This document shows positions 27,524 to 38,031 of a DNA stretch of 64,000 bases, one piece after another (positions within the stretch are counted from its first letter, which is position 1; each line of letters begins with the position of its first letter). This DNA comes from Roseibium aestuarii (lineage in GTDB: Bacteria > Pseudomonadota > Alphaproteobacteria > Rhizobiales > Stappiaceae): positions 310,001 to 374,000 of the forward strand of contig NZ_VORA01000002.1 of the NCBI RefSeq assembly GCF_008477545.1, written 5' to 3'. Below the pieces are notes generated by a model that saw only the letters and a list, made by a program, of their open reading frames with translations, was not told where the DNA came from and did no database searches. The position numbers were made by a program, and so were the translations under genes.

Positions 27524-27801
27524 CTGGTCCTCCAGCGTAGCGTCTCCTCCCCTGCTCCGTCCGACGCCCGCCTCCCCGCACAATGGATGAATCCACCGCG
27601 CAATCGGCGCCAGAGAGCAGGTCGGCCTCTCCTGAAAAGCGAGGCCTTGTCCTCCCGAAATGGCCACACGGTTCCCTAAACGTCAACCTGCAACGTAAGG
27701 GAAACCTGCCGTTTTTTTATGGTGCAGCGCAGCGATGACGCGACGTCCTGTGGACGAGATGAGCGGTCCGCGAGACTTCCGCATGGGCGTTTTGGCACCC
27801 C

Positions 27802-29544
27802 TCAGGTTCCCACCAACTGGAATTGGTTCACGTCAAACAGTCCGAAATCCGTGATCTTCAGATGGGGAATGACCGGAAGCGGCAGGAACGCCACCTGAAG
27901 GAAGGGCTCCGGAAGAACGCAACCCAGAGACACGGCCGCCGCACGCAGATCCTCCAGACGATGACGCACTTCCTCGAAGGGCTGAAGGCTCATCAGCCCC
28001 GCCAGCGGCAGGGCCAGCTCGGAGAGAACCTTTTCGCCCCGTGTCACCACGAAGCCACCCTTGAGGGCAATCACCCGATTGACGGCAGCCGCCATGGCCA
28101 CCTCGTCGGCCCCCACAACGCAGATATTGTGGCTGTCATGCCCGACGGAGGACGCAATGGCCCCCTCCTTCAGGCCGAAGCCGGAGACAAAGCCCTTGCC
28201 CACATGACCGGTCCGCTTGTGCCGCTCCACCACGGCCACCTTCAGGAAGTCGCGCTCCACGTCGATCCCGGCAAGACCCTCGCGCACCGGCAGGGTCGCC
28301 GACAGATCCTCGGTGATGATGCGCCCGGGCACCACGCCGATCACCCGCGCCGGAGCATTGGTTGCCGGAACATCGAAGGACGATGGCGTCACCGGATCCG
28401 CATGGACACTGTTCAGCCCGACCGGGGCGAGCGGCTCGCGCGCCGCAAAGAGGTCATCGCTCACCACACGGCCACCGCTGATCACCTCGGCCACCCGGCA
28501 ATCCATGAAATCATCGAGCAGCACGATATCGGCCCGGCGACCAGGCGCGATCAGCCCGCGATCCTTGAGGCCGAAGGCATTGGCCGCCGACCAGCTCGCC
28601 GCGCGATAGACATCGAGCGGGCGAATGCCCTTGGCGATCAGCCGCCGGATCATGCTGTCCAGATGGCCTTCCTCCGCGATGTCGAGCGGATTGCGGTCAT
28701 CGGTGCAAAGGGCGACGAAGGCGGACACGTCCGGAGTGAGCAGCGGCGCCAGCGCCTCCAGATCCTTGGAGACAGACCCCTCCCGGATCAGGATGTGCAT
28801 GCCGCGCGACAGCTTTTCGCGCGCTTCCTCGACCGTCGTCGCCTCGTGATCGGTGCGAATACCCGCCGCCAGATAGCCATTCAGTCCGCGCCCGCCCAGC
28901 AGCGGCGCATGACCATCGATATGCCCGTCCTGGAAGGCGGCGAGCTTGTCGAGAACCTTGGGATCACACCCCAGCACCCCGGGGAAGTTCATGAACTCCG
29001 CCAGGCCGATGACCTTGGGATGATCGCGCAAGGGCAGAAGATCGTCGATCTCCAGACAGGCGCCCGCCGTCTCGAAGGCGGTGGCCGGAACGCAGGAGGA
29101 GAGATTGATGCGCAGGTCCATCAAGGTGCGCAGTGAGGCATCGAGGAAATACCGCAAGCCCTCGACGCCGAGCACATTGGCGATCTCGTGCGGATCGCAG
29201 ATCGCCGTGGTCACCCCGTGGGGCAGGACGCAGCGGTCGAACTCGAAGGGCGTGACCAGAGATGATTCGACATGAAGATGGGTGTCGATGAAGCCTGGAA
29301 CGGCGACCCGACCTGCTCCGTCCAGCTCCTCGGCTCCCGCATATCCCTCGCCGACCCCGACAATTCGGTCGCCCAGAATGGCCACGTCCGCCGCTTCAAG
29401 GCTTCCATCGAAAACGTTGAACACCCTCAGGTTCTTCAGCACCAGATCGGCAGGCTCACGCCCCTGTCCCGCCAGAATGGCGCGCTGCAGGAAAGCCTGC
29501 GTCTCGCCCTGCGGCGCTGTTGGGGTCTCGTTTCGCTCGGTCAT
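27802..29544 (-). CDS. ade: Adenine deaminase (amidohydrolase type)
   Basis: A 580-residue enzyme that converts adenine to hypoxanthine and ammonia in purine salvage. It has the binuclear metal motif [12 protein letters not shown], then [47 protein letters not shown] and the C-terminal [13 protein letters not shown] typical of this family. The ATG at 29544 gives the usual family length. It is monocistronic and divergent from the ROK gene. Confidence 0.94.
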   Translation of the reverse strand: MTERNETPTAPQGETQAFLQRAILAGQGREPADLVLKNLRVFNVFDGSLEAADVAILGDRIVGVGEGYAGAEELDGAGRVAVPGFIDTHLHVESSLVTPFEFDRCVLPHGVTTAICDPHEIANVLGVEGLRYFLDASLRTLMDLRINLSSCVPATAFETAGACLEIDDLLPLRDHPKVIGLAEFMNFPGVLGCDPKVLDKLAAFQDGHIDGHAPLLGGRGLNGYLAAGIRTDHEATTVEEAREKLSRGMHILIREGSVSKDLEALAPLLTPDVSAFVALCTDDRNPLDIAEEGHLDSMIRRLIAKGIRPLDVYRAASWSAANAFGLKDRGLIAPGRRADIVLLDDFMDCRVAEVISGGRVVSDDLFAAREPLAPVGLNSVHADPVTPSSFDVPATNAPARVIGVVPGRIITEDLSATLPVREGLAGIDVERDFLKVAVVERHKRTGHVGKGFVSGFGLKEGAIASSVGHDSHNICVVGADEVAMAAAVNRVIALKGGFVVTRGEKVLSELALPLAGLMSLQPFEEVRHRLEDLRAAAVSLGCVLPEPFLQVAFLPLPVIPHLKITDFGLFDVNQFQLVGT

Positions 29545-30372
29545 GGCCGGATCCTGTCTGTCTGGGTGTCGCGCCAAGGGAAACACGGTCAGGTTACCGA
29601 AATCCAGACCGCGTGCCGGTCATTCGACCTCCGACCACCGATTTCCCCTGATCAGGTTGCATCAAGCGGATTTCAGGTTGCAAAACAACAACCTGCGAAA
29701 CCTTCTTCAAATAACTTAACGTAATTTCAAAATTATTTGAGAAATAATCCCTCACTTACCCATGGGAAAAAATGCGAAAATTCGCCATTATGACTATATG
29801 ATTTGATCCGCATTCGCATAATTTACGCTAAGTCATTTTCAAGTGAACCCATGGAGGTTACCAACCACCCCAATGAGCCGGAAATCGCCGGACGAGGCGA
29901 TGCGATACACCGCACATTCGGGTGGACATCCAGCGCAAGCCTTTGAACTCCCGCAGGAATGAGAGACCTGCCCCGGACGGAGGATCCGGAGCCGGTGGTC
30001 TGGTGCGCACTCGGCAGCCGCACAACGAGGCTTTTCCTCGTCAGCGCAAGGCGGCCAGCTCAAGCGCAACCGACGCGGGAAACATGCCGCAAGGAACTGA
30101 CCATCCGACGGGATCTGGCGAGACAGGCCAGGAGAGGTCAGGAGAGCTGGTCGAGGGATCTTCTGAACCAGGAGACCTTTCGGCAGGGCGGGCTAAAAGG
30201 CCTGACAGGACCAGGGGTCGGGCAACAAAAATGGCCTGACAAGAACAACAAGCCCGATCAATCGGGAAGGACACGGCCCAGGCGGAAAACCGTCGGGTCA
30301 TCACGCGGGAACAAGGACAGACAGAGCGCCGGTCAGAACGAGGCCGGCTCATGACAATCGGGGGCAAGACCG
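29545..30372. other. Long gene-free stretch between ade and the ROK gene
   Basis: About 830 bases with no convincing gene. The segment 29690-29840 is markedly AT-rich and holds a perfect palindrome ATTATTT-GAG-AAATAAT at 29732-29748, a possible regulator site for either divergent gene. Open frames on the plus strand at 29922-30354 have low-complexity Arg/Gly/Ser composition and no family resemblance. Confidence 0.5.
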
Positions 30373-31545
30373 GTGACGGAAGACAGTCATACCAGGGGTT
30401 CCAACTCCGCCCATGTCCGGCGCTTCAACGAATGCGCCGTCCTGCATCTGCTGCGAGAACGCGGCAAGGCGTCCAAGGCCGACCTGGCCCGCGCCACGCA
30501 TCTGACCAATGCCGCCATTGGCGGCATCATTCGCGCCCTTGCCGACGATGGCCTGATCGATGAGGTCGGGCGCGTGCGGGACGGCAGCCGCGGCCAGCCG
30601 GCCACCCTTCTGACCCTTGCCCCCGACGGGGCCTATGGCATCGGCATCCACCTCGACCTGGAAGGCGCCGATATCGGCCTCATCGATTTCTCCGGCCAGC
30701 TGGTCGAACAGCGGCGCTGCGACGTGGGGATTGCCTCCGCCCGGGACACGGCTCACCGGCTGCACCGGGAGATCCGGGCGCTGCTTGCCCCCCACCCGGC
30801 AGCCACGACAGCCCGTCTGGCCGGGATCGGCCTCACCTGCCGCTCCCGCGAGGCCCAGGGCAGCGACAGCACGGCAGCCTTCTTCGAACAGGTGCGCGAG
30901 ACGCTGGAACAGGAGAGCGGTCATCCGGTGCAGCTCGGTCGCGACCACGAGGCAGCCGCCCTGGCGGAGGGCTTCTATGCCCGCGCCCCGCGCAACTTCG
31001 CCCACCTTCACGTGAGCAGCAGTATCTCATGCACCTTCGTGCTGGAGGGACAGCTGCTGCGCGATGCGAGCGGAATGGCAGCGGATCTGGCCGACCTTCC
31101 CGGCTTCACCGCGGGGCTGGAGGCGGTTGCCGAACAGGTGGCCCGCCCCGATGCCCGCGCCATGGCGCCGGGAACGGCGGCCTCCTCACGCGCCTCTGTC
31201 GCACCGGATCCTGTCGCAACGCCGGGTCATGCCGCCGTGCCCACCCTGGGGGACTGGCCGGAGGTCCTCGCCCGCGAGGTCGCCCAGCCGCTGGATGCCC
31301 TGCTTGCCATGTTCAAGCTCGACGTGGTGATCGTCAGCGGCACCGTGCCCCGTCCGGAGCTTGACCGCTTCATCCGGGTGATGTCCTCGGTCCTGGGCGG
31401 ACAGAGTGATTTCGTCACCCCGCGCAAGGATGTGCGCCACAGCCGCCTCGGCGAGGCCGCCCCCCTGATTGCCGCCGCCACGCTGCCGCTTCGGGTGCGC
31501 TATGCCCCAAGGCCCGAGCTCCTCACGGATCTCAAGTTCGCCTGA
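30373..31545 (+). CDS. ROK-family transcriptional regulator, degenerate sugar-kinase domain
   Basis: A 390-residue protein. Residues 15-75 form a winged helix (NECAVLHLLRERGKASKADLARATHLTNAAIGGIIRALADDGLIDEVG) as in NagC/XylR-type ROK repressors. The following ROK-like domain (GIGIHLDLEGADIGLIDFSGQLV) lacks the ATP-binding DxGxT motif and the zinc motif CxCGxxGCxE, and contains an Ala/Pro-rich insertion at about 260-290. It should repress DNA without kinase activity. The start is a GTG at 30373. It lies upstream of zwf in the same orientation and is a candidate regulator of the Entner-Doudoroff genes. Confidence 0.82.
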   Translation: MTEDSHTRGSNSAHVRRFNECAVLHLLRERGKASKADLARATHLTNAAIGGIIRALADDGLIDEVGRVRDGSRGQPATLLTLAPDGAYGIGIHLDLEGADIGLIDFSGQLVEQRRCDVGIASARDTAHRLHREIRALLAPHPAATTARLAGIGLTCRSREAQGSDSTAAFFEQVRETLEQESGHPVQLGRDHEAAALAEGFYARAPRNFAHLHVSSSISCTFVLEGQLLRDASGMAADLADLPGFTAGLEAVAEQVARPDARAMAPGTAASSRASVAPDPVATPGHAAVPTLGDWPEVLAREVAQPLDALLAMFKLDVVIVSGTVPRPELDRFIRVMSSVLGGQSDFVTPRKDVRHSRLGEAAPLIAAATLPLRVRYAPRPELLTDLKFA

Positions 31546-31671
31546 GGGACAGGCAATCGGTCAGACGCGCTGCATCCCGGCGTCCTCAGTCAGCAGGACC
31601 AGCCGCCTCCGATTTGCCTGCCGGGGGTCAGCGCGCCCACAAAAGGGCCGAACACGCGGTCGAGAATGCGC

Positions 31672-31719
31672 GGGCCAGAGTGCGGGCCAGAGTGCGGGCC
31701 AGAGTGCGGGCCAGAGTGC
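31672..31719 (+). repeat. Four tandem copies of a 12-bp repeat
   Basis: GGGCCAGAGTGC is repeated four times without mismatch between the ROK gene and zwf. The unit length is a multiple of three but no gene was seen across it; function unknown. Confidence 0.9.
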
Positions 31720-31934
31720 GCCCCTGAAGAGGAAACCGGGCAAGAGGCGCGCAAGCGGCAGTCCGGCACGCCCCCATGCCTTGACGTCTCGGGCAAGACC
31801 GGCTTTCTGTCGTCCTGACACCATCCGCAAGACCCATTCTCGAGGCAATCGACAGCTGGCGACCGCAGGCACATGAAATCACCGGGCTTCCTCCTTTCCC
31901 CCCGGCAAAATCGCATTGATGTGCTGACAGCCGA

Positions 31935-31950
31935 ATTAAACCGATTTAAA
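31935..31950. promoter_or_regulatory. Operator-like palindrome upstream of zwf
   Basis: The site TTAAACCGATTTAA (31936-31949) centres on CG and is a near-palindrome. It lies 38 bases before the zwf start. A similar site precedes edd (33554-33569); both differ at two positions from the 16-bp palindrome TTTAAATCGATTTAAA. A central CG with flanking A/T runs is typical of LacI/GalR-type operators; the ROK protein encoded upstream is another candidate. Confidence 0.6.
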
Positions 31951-31987
31951 AGCCCTCGAGACAACTCCAACTGGGGACCGCACACAC

Positions 31988-33454
31988 ATGCCGGTACGCG
32001 TCATCGAAGTGGACGAATTTGACCTGGTGGTCTTCGGGGCCTCCGGAGACCTGGCTCACCGCAAGCTTCTGCCTGCCCTGTATCACCGCTGCGCAGACGG
32101 CCAGCTGCCCGAGCATGCCCGCATCATCTGCACCTCCCGTCGCGCCTACTCCACCGAGGAATACCGCGACTGGGCCCGCGAGGCGCTGCAGGAACACGTG
32201 GCTGACGTGGAAGGCGACAAGCTGTCCCGCTTCCTCAAGCGTCTGGTCTACGTCACCATCGACATTGGCACCGGCGACGGCTGGGACGGACTGAAGGCTC
32301 TTCTGGACGAGCGTCCGGAGGTCATCCGTGCCTTCTATCTCTCTGTCGGTCCGGATCTCTTCGGCACCATCTGCGAAGGCATCGGCAAGGCCGGTCTGGT
32401 GACGGACAAGACCCGCGTTGTCATCGAGAAGCCCATCGGCAAGGACGGGGAATCCGCCAAGGCGCTCAACGAGACCATCGGCGCGGTGTTCCAGGAGCAC
32501 CAGATCTTCCGTATCGACCATTATCTCGGTAAGGAAACCGTGCAGAACCTCATGGCGCTGCGCTTCGCCAATGCCCTGTTCGAGCCCCTGTGGAATGCCG
32601 CCCACATCGACCACGTGCAGATCACAGTGGCAGAAGCCCTCGGCGTCGGGGGCCGCGTCGGCTATTACGACACCGCCGGGGCCCTGCGCGACATGGTGCA
32701 GAACCACATCCTCCAGCTTCTTTGCCTGGTCGCCATGGAGCCGCCGGAGAGCATGAACGCGGACAGCGTCCGTGACGAGAAGCTCAAGGTCCTGAAGGCG
32801 CTCGCGCCCATCACCGAGGACAATGCGGACCGGCTCACCGTGCGCGGCCAGTATCGCGCCGGCGCCTCTGCCGGCGGCGCGGTTCCCGGATATCTGGAAG
32901 AACTCGGCGCCGAGAGCCAGACCGAAACCTTCGTGGCCCTGAAGGCCCAGATCGCCAACTGGCGGTGGGCGGGCGTGCCCTTCTATCTGCGCACTGGCAA
33001 GCGGCTGGCCCAGCGGGTCTCCGAGATCGTCGTGCAGTTCCGCCCCATCCCCCATTCCATCTTCGATGCGGAAGCCGGCAACATTTCCGCCAACCGCCTC
33101 ATCATCCGCCTGCAGCCCGATGAAGGCGTGCAGATGAAGGTCATGATTAAGGATCCGGGCCCCGGCGGCATGCGCCTGCGCCAGGTGCCCCTCGACATGA
33201 GCTTTGCCGACGCCTTCAAGGTCCGCAACCCGGATGCCTATGAGCGCCTGATCATGGACGTGATCCGCGGCAACCAGACCCTGTTCATGCGCCGCGACGA
33301 GGTGGATGCGGCCTGGGCCTGGGTGGATCCGATCCTGGAAGCCTGGTCGGGTTCCAAGGAAGATCCCAAGTCCTACACCGCCGGAACCTGGGGCCCCTCC
33401 GCCTCCATCGCCCTGGTGGAACGGGATGGCCGGACCTGGGCCGAGGAAGGCTGA
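31988..33454 (+). CDS. zwf: Glucose-6-phosphate 1-dehydrogenase
   Basis: A 488-residue enzyme oxidising glucose 6-phosphate to 6-phosphogluconolactone with NADP+, the first step of the Entner-Doudoroff and pentose phosphate routes. Visible: the N-terminal nucleotide motif VFGASGDLAHRKLLPALY, the substrate motif RIDHYLGKE with the active-site His, and EKPIG. Length is normal. No pgl (6-phosphogluconolactonase) gene follows, unlike many relatives; an SMP-30 protein downstream of pgi might serve. It is followed by a strong terminator, so edd is transcribed separately. Confidence 0.97.
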   Translation: MPVRVIEVDEFDLVVFGASGDLAHRKLLPALYHRCADGQLPEHARIICTSRRAYSTEEYRDWAREALQEHVADVEGDKLSRFLKRLVYVTIDIGTGDGWDGLKALLDERPEVIRAFYLSVGPDLFGTICEGIGKAGLVTDKTRVVIEKPIGKDGESAKALNETIGAVFQEHQIFRIDHYLGKETVQNLMALRFANALFEPLWNAAHIDHVQITVAEALGVGGRVGYYDTAGALRDMVQNHILQLLCLVAMEPPESMNADSVRDEKLKVLKALAPITEDNADRLTVRGQYRAGASAGGAVPGYLEELGAESQTETFVALKAQIANWRWAGVPFYLRTGKRLAQRVSEIVVQFRPIPHSIFDAEAGNISANRLIIRLQPDEGVQMKVMIKDPGPGGMRLRQVPLDMSFADAFKVRNPDAYERLIMDVIRGNQTLFMRRDEVDAAWAWVDPILEAWSGSKEDPKSYTAGTWGPSASIALVERDGRTWAEEG

Positions 33455-33474
33455 TCCGATCCGCACACAACGAG

Positions 33475-33503
33475 ATCCGGGGCTCGCGCCCCGGATTTTT
33501 TTC
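33475..33503 (+). terminator. Rho-independent terminator after zwf
   Basis: ATCCGGGGC pairs with GCCCCGGAT around TCGC and is followed by seven T residues, a strong intrinsic terminator 21 bases past the zwf stop. Confidence 0.92.
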
Positions 33504-33553
33504 TGAGCCCGAAATAAAGTCCGAAACCGCGGAAGACGTCCTTGAAGAGCGGA

Positions 33554-33569
33554 TTTAAATCGATTAAAT
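33554..33569. promoter_or_regulatory. Operator-like palindrome upstream of edd
   Basis: The site TTAAATCGATTAAA (33555-33568) is CG-centred and closely matches the site upstream of zwf. It lies about 125 bases before the edd start and just downstream of the zwf terminator, where an edd-eda promoter is expected. Confidence 0.6.
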
Positions 33570-33692
33570 CCACCTCATGTCCGCATCGGTGACGCGAACT
33601 CCCGAACCCTTCGCGGACGTCGCTTGAGGCCTTGACGTCAAGCCTTCCCCTTCGTCAGGCTGTTTCAGGAACAGGAGAGGACCTGGAAACCC

Positions 33693-35513
<1,821 letters not shown>

Positions 35514-35548
35514 CCCCTCAGCCCGTCCGAGAGCCTTCAGGAACAGAC

Positions 35549-36187
35549 ATGCCGCAGAACATCGAAAAGACCGAAGCCGTCATGACCGCCGCCCCGGTGA
35601 TCCCGGTGCTGATCGTCGAAGACCCCGCCAAGGCAGTGCCCATGGCTGAAGCCCTGGTGCGCGGCGGCCTGCCGGCCATCGAGATCACCCTGCGCACCCC
35701 CCGTGCGCTGGAGGCGATCCGGCTCGTGGCAGAGAATGTCGAAGGCGCGATCCCCGGCGCTGGCACAGTGCTCAACGAAGAGCAGTATGAGGCAGCGCTT
35801 GCCGCCGGCAGCCAGTTCATCGTGTCCCCCGGCGCGACGCCCGCTCTGCTGGACGTGGCCGACAAGCACGACGTGCCGCTGCTGCCCGGTGCCGCAACCG
35901 CATCCGAAGTGATGTATCTGCTGGAACGGGGTTATTCGCGCCTGAAGTTCTTTCCGGCCGAACAGGCGGGCGGGGCGTCCTATCTCAAGTCCCTGTCGTC
36001 GCCGCTGGCCGGTGCGAAGTTCTGCCCGACCGGCGGCGTCACCCTCGACAAGGCCCCGGATTACCTGAAGCTGCAGAATGTCCTGTGCGTGGGCGGGTCG
36101 TGGATTGCCGATGCCAAGGCCATCGCTTCCGACGACTGGGCCGGCATCGAGGAACGGGCCCGCGCGGCGGCGACCCTGCGCGGCTAA
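35549..36187 (+). CDS. eda: 2-keto-3-deoxy-6-phosphogluconate aldolase
   Basis: A 212-residue class I aldolase cleaving KDPG into pyruvate and glyceraldehyde 3-phosphate. The catalytic Glu lies in AIEITLRTPRAL, and the Schiff-base Lys in SRLKFFPAEQAGG. FCPTGGVTLDKAPDYL is the phosphate-binding loop. It follows edd closely. With zwf and pgi it completes the sugar route from fructose 6-phosphate to pyruvate, apart from a dedicated lactonase. Confidence 0.97.
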   Translation: MPQNIEKTEAVMTAAPVIPVLIVEDPAKAVPMAEALVRGGLPAIEITLRTPRALEAIRLVAENVEGAIPGAGTVLNEEQYEAALAAGSQFIVSPGATPALLDVADKHDVPLLPGAATASEVMYLLERGYSRLKFFPAEQAGGASYLKSLSSPLAGAKFCPTGGVTLDKAPDYLKLQNVLCVGGSWIADAKAIASDDWAGIEERARAAATLRG

Positions 36188-36210
36188 AGCCTGCCGGGCA
36201 ACATGTCTCA

Positions 36211-36235
36211 GGCTGACGGGGCGCTCCCGTCAGCC
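36211..36235 (+). terminator. Hairpin after eda
   Basis: GGCTGACGGG pairs with CCCGTCAGCC around a 5-base loop. It overlaps the last codons of the convergent PilZ gene and has no T tract. Confidence 0.5.
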
Positions 36236-36760
36236 GATCATGCCGCCTTCTTCCCAGACAAGTCTCAGGCCTGCCGCGGTGTCGCTGCGCCAGGCGAATT
36301 CTCCGTGAACCGGCTTGTCGAACTGCTTGAGCGTGAGCATCACTTCCTCGGGCAGACTGGTCAGATCCTTGGCGAGAATCTTGCAGCCGTTCGGCCCCGC
36401 ATCGATGATCGTGCCCTTGATCTCCGTCACCCCGCCGCGATCGGAAATGACCACCGGGATCTTCACCGTGTTCCGCCGCTCGCGACGCTTGTCGGAGACC
36501 TTGGCCTCGACCTTGGGCAGCACGACGGAAGCCGAGCCCTTCTTCACGGCGGTCACCTGGGCCTTCATGAGCCGGATCTGACCGGGCAGACGGATGCCGA
36601 TGTTCTTGCGCAACTCCGTGACCTGATCGCCATTGAGGCGGCAGCCCCATTCGCTCACATTGCTCACCGTCGCTTCCACGCAGCTCAGGTTGTCGAAATC
36701 CACGACCAGAACGGGTTCACCCCGTTCCTCCAGTTCCCTGAGCGCCTCCGTCATCGGCAT
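36230..36760 (-). CDS. PilZ-domain protein (cyclic-di-GMP receptor candidate)
   Basis: About 176 residues. The C-terminal PilZ domain shows the RxxxR switch (RRERRNTVKIPVVISD) and the second motif as DAGPNGCKI, where the usual serine of DxSxxG is glycine. The N-terminal half (VLVVDFDNLSCVEATVSNVSEWGCRL) resembles a second, degenerate PilZ fold. It probably binds c-di-GMP. The ATG at 36760 has GGAAGAGG 7 bases upstream; a start at 36814 adds 18 residues and has a weaker site. It is convergent with eda. Confidence 0.85.
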   Translation of the reverse strand: MPMTEALRELEERGEPVLVVDFDNLSCVEATVSNVSEWGCRLNGDQVTELRKNIGIRLPGQIRLMKAQVTAVKKGSASVVLPKVEAKVSDKRRERRNTVKIPVVISDRGGVTEIKGTIIDAGPNGCKILAKDLTSLPEEVMLTLKQFDKPVHGEFAWRSDTAAGLRLVWEEGGMIG

Positions 36761-36975
36761 TTCGGCACCTCTTCCTTCACAAGCCTCAATGGTAGAAACG
36801 ACCCGTTTCAACATTCTTAAGCCCCGTTAAGCCCTGCCTTCATCCCTGTCGCAGACTGTCTCGCCCCTCCGCAGGTTTGACAGAAAGCCAGAGGGCACAA
36901 CCTGAGCTATTCTTCCGCTGCGTAACGCCTCCCTGCGCCCGTTTCTCGCGGCGCCCGTTTCAGAAGGATCTCAGC

Positions 36976-37794
36976 ATGCGGTTCCTGCCCTCGGTGCTTC
37001 TTGGTCTCACCACCCTTGTCGGCATGTCGCCTGCAGCCCTCGCCCTCGGGCTGTGCGAAGGCTTCGGCCCCCAGGCCCCTCGCGACATCTCGATGACCGC
37101 TGGCACCAATCCCCTGTCCTTCACCCCCGCCCCGGCTGCCTCCACCCTGAACCTCTGCAACATCCACACCCACACCAATGCCGAGCACAAGGGCCCCGGC
37201 TTCTCCATTTCCGCCGGTGACGGAGAGCATGGCGGCTACCGCTGCAACGAGAGCGCGGAGATGCGTCCGGCCGCAGCCGCGGAGCCGGGAGCCGCTCACG
37301 CAGAAGGGGCTGCGGCCGAGCATTCCGGCTTTCAGGGCGTGAAGCCCGGCGACACGATCGAGGTGCACTGGGTCTACACCTCTTGCGCCGCCGCACCCGG
37401 CAAGGGGCTGGGCGCCTGCGTCACCAAGGCCTGCGCCAACCCGCAGATCCGGGTGGAATCCCAGGTCTTCCTGGTGGTGGATGATCCGAGCGCGCTGAAA
37501 TTCTCCAGCTTCGACTACAGCGGGAGCAAGACGAACGGCCTGCACCAGCCGCGCTCCCTGCCCGTGGGCACCGGCGACCCGGTGGTCTTTGCCGGCTCGA
37601 CCACCGGCCCGAGCTTCTCGCAGGAGATCTGTTCGCCGTTCCAGGTCACCTGGTCCGTGCGCCCGCGCTGTGCCCGCCTCGACATCAACTCCCTCCATGC
37701 CTGGGCTGACGGCGGCAATATCTTCAAGGAAAACCACTCCCACGGGGTGCGCCAGCTGGTCACCGCGCCCGAGCTCCTGTCGCCAATCAACTGA
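36976..37794 (+). CDS. Delta-class carbonic anhydrase-like secreted protein
   Basis: A 272-residue protein with a signal peptide (RFLPSVLLGLTTLVGMSPAALA). The segment CNIHTHTNAEHKG (61-73) carries histidines H64, H66 and H71, arranged as in the delta carbonic anhydrases first known from diatoms. GDTIEVHWVYTSC and the Cys residues C27, C61 and C90 also fit a secreted, disulphide-bonded enzyme. It should hydrate CO2 in the periplasm. The ATG at 36976 has AAGGA upstream; no known partner is adjacent. The family call is from memory of the metal motif, not an alignment. Confidence 0.75.
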   Translation: MRFLPSVLLGLTTLVGMSPAALALGLCEGFGPQAPRDISMTAGTNPLSFTPAPAASTLNLCNIHTHTNAEHKGPGFSISAGDGEHGGYRCNESAEMRPAAAAEPGAAHAEGAAAEHSGFQGVKPGDTIEVHWVYTSCAAAPGKGLGACVTKACANPQIRVESQVFLVVDDPSALKFSSFDYSGSKTNGLHQPRSLPVGTGDPVVFAGSTTGPSFSQEICSPFQVTWSVRPRCARLDINSLHAWADGGNIFKENHSHGVRQLVTAPELLSPIN

Positions 37795-38031
37795 AATCCG
37801 ATCCATGACCCGACCGGCGGACCGCAAGCCATCCGGCCCGCCGGCCACCCCGCCCCGCCTGCCGTTCGCACAAAGCTGGCGAGAGGCGGGAAAACCGGCT
37901 ATCCCACTGGAAAATTCGGGCTTTTCTCATCCCCTGCCCCTAGGGATATTTGTCGGGTTGTGCTAAGGAGAAAGCCATCTTCAAAGGCCTCCGCCCGGAG
38001 GTTTTCGTCCATCCTGTCAGGAGAAAAGCAG

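Noticed and set aside
29922-30354. Possible gene upstream of the ROK gene
   Set aside because: Two overlapping frames of Arg/Gly/Ser-rich low-complexity sequence, no ribosome site and no recognisable domain.
30373-31545. Glucokinase (ROK-type)
   Set aside because: The N-terminal winged helix is a regulator domain, and the ATP-binding and zinc motifs of ROK kinases are missing.
31672-31719. Possible CRISPR-like repeat
   Set aside because: The repeats are contiguous without spacers and only 12 bases long; no cas genes are nearby.
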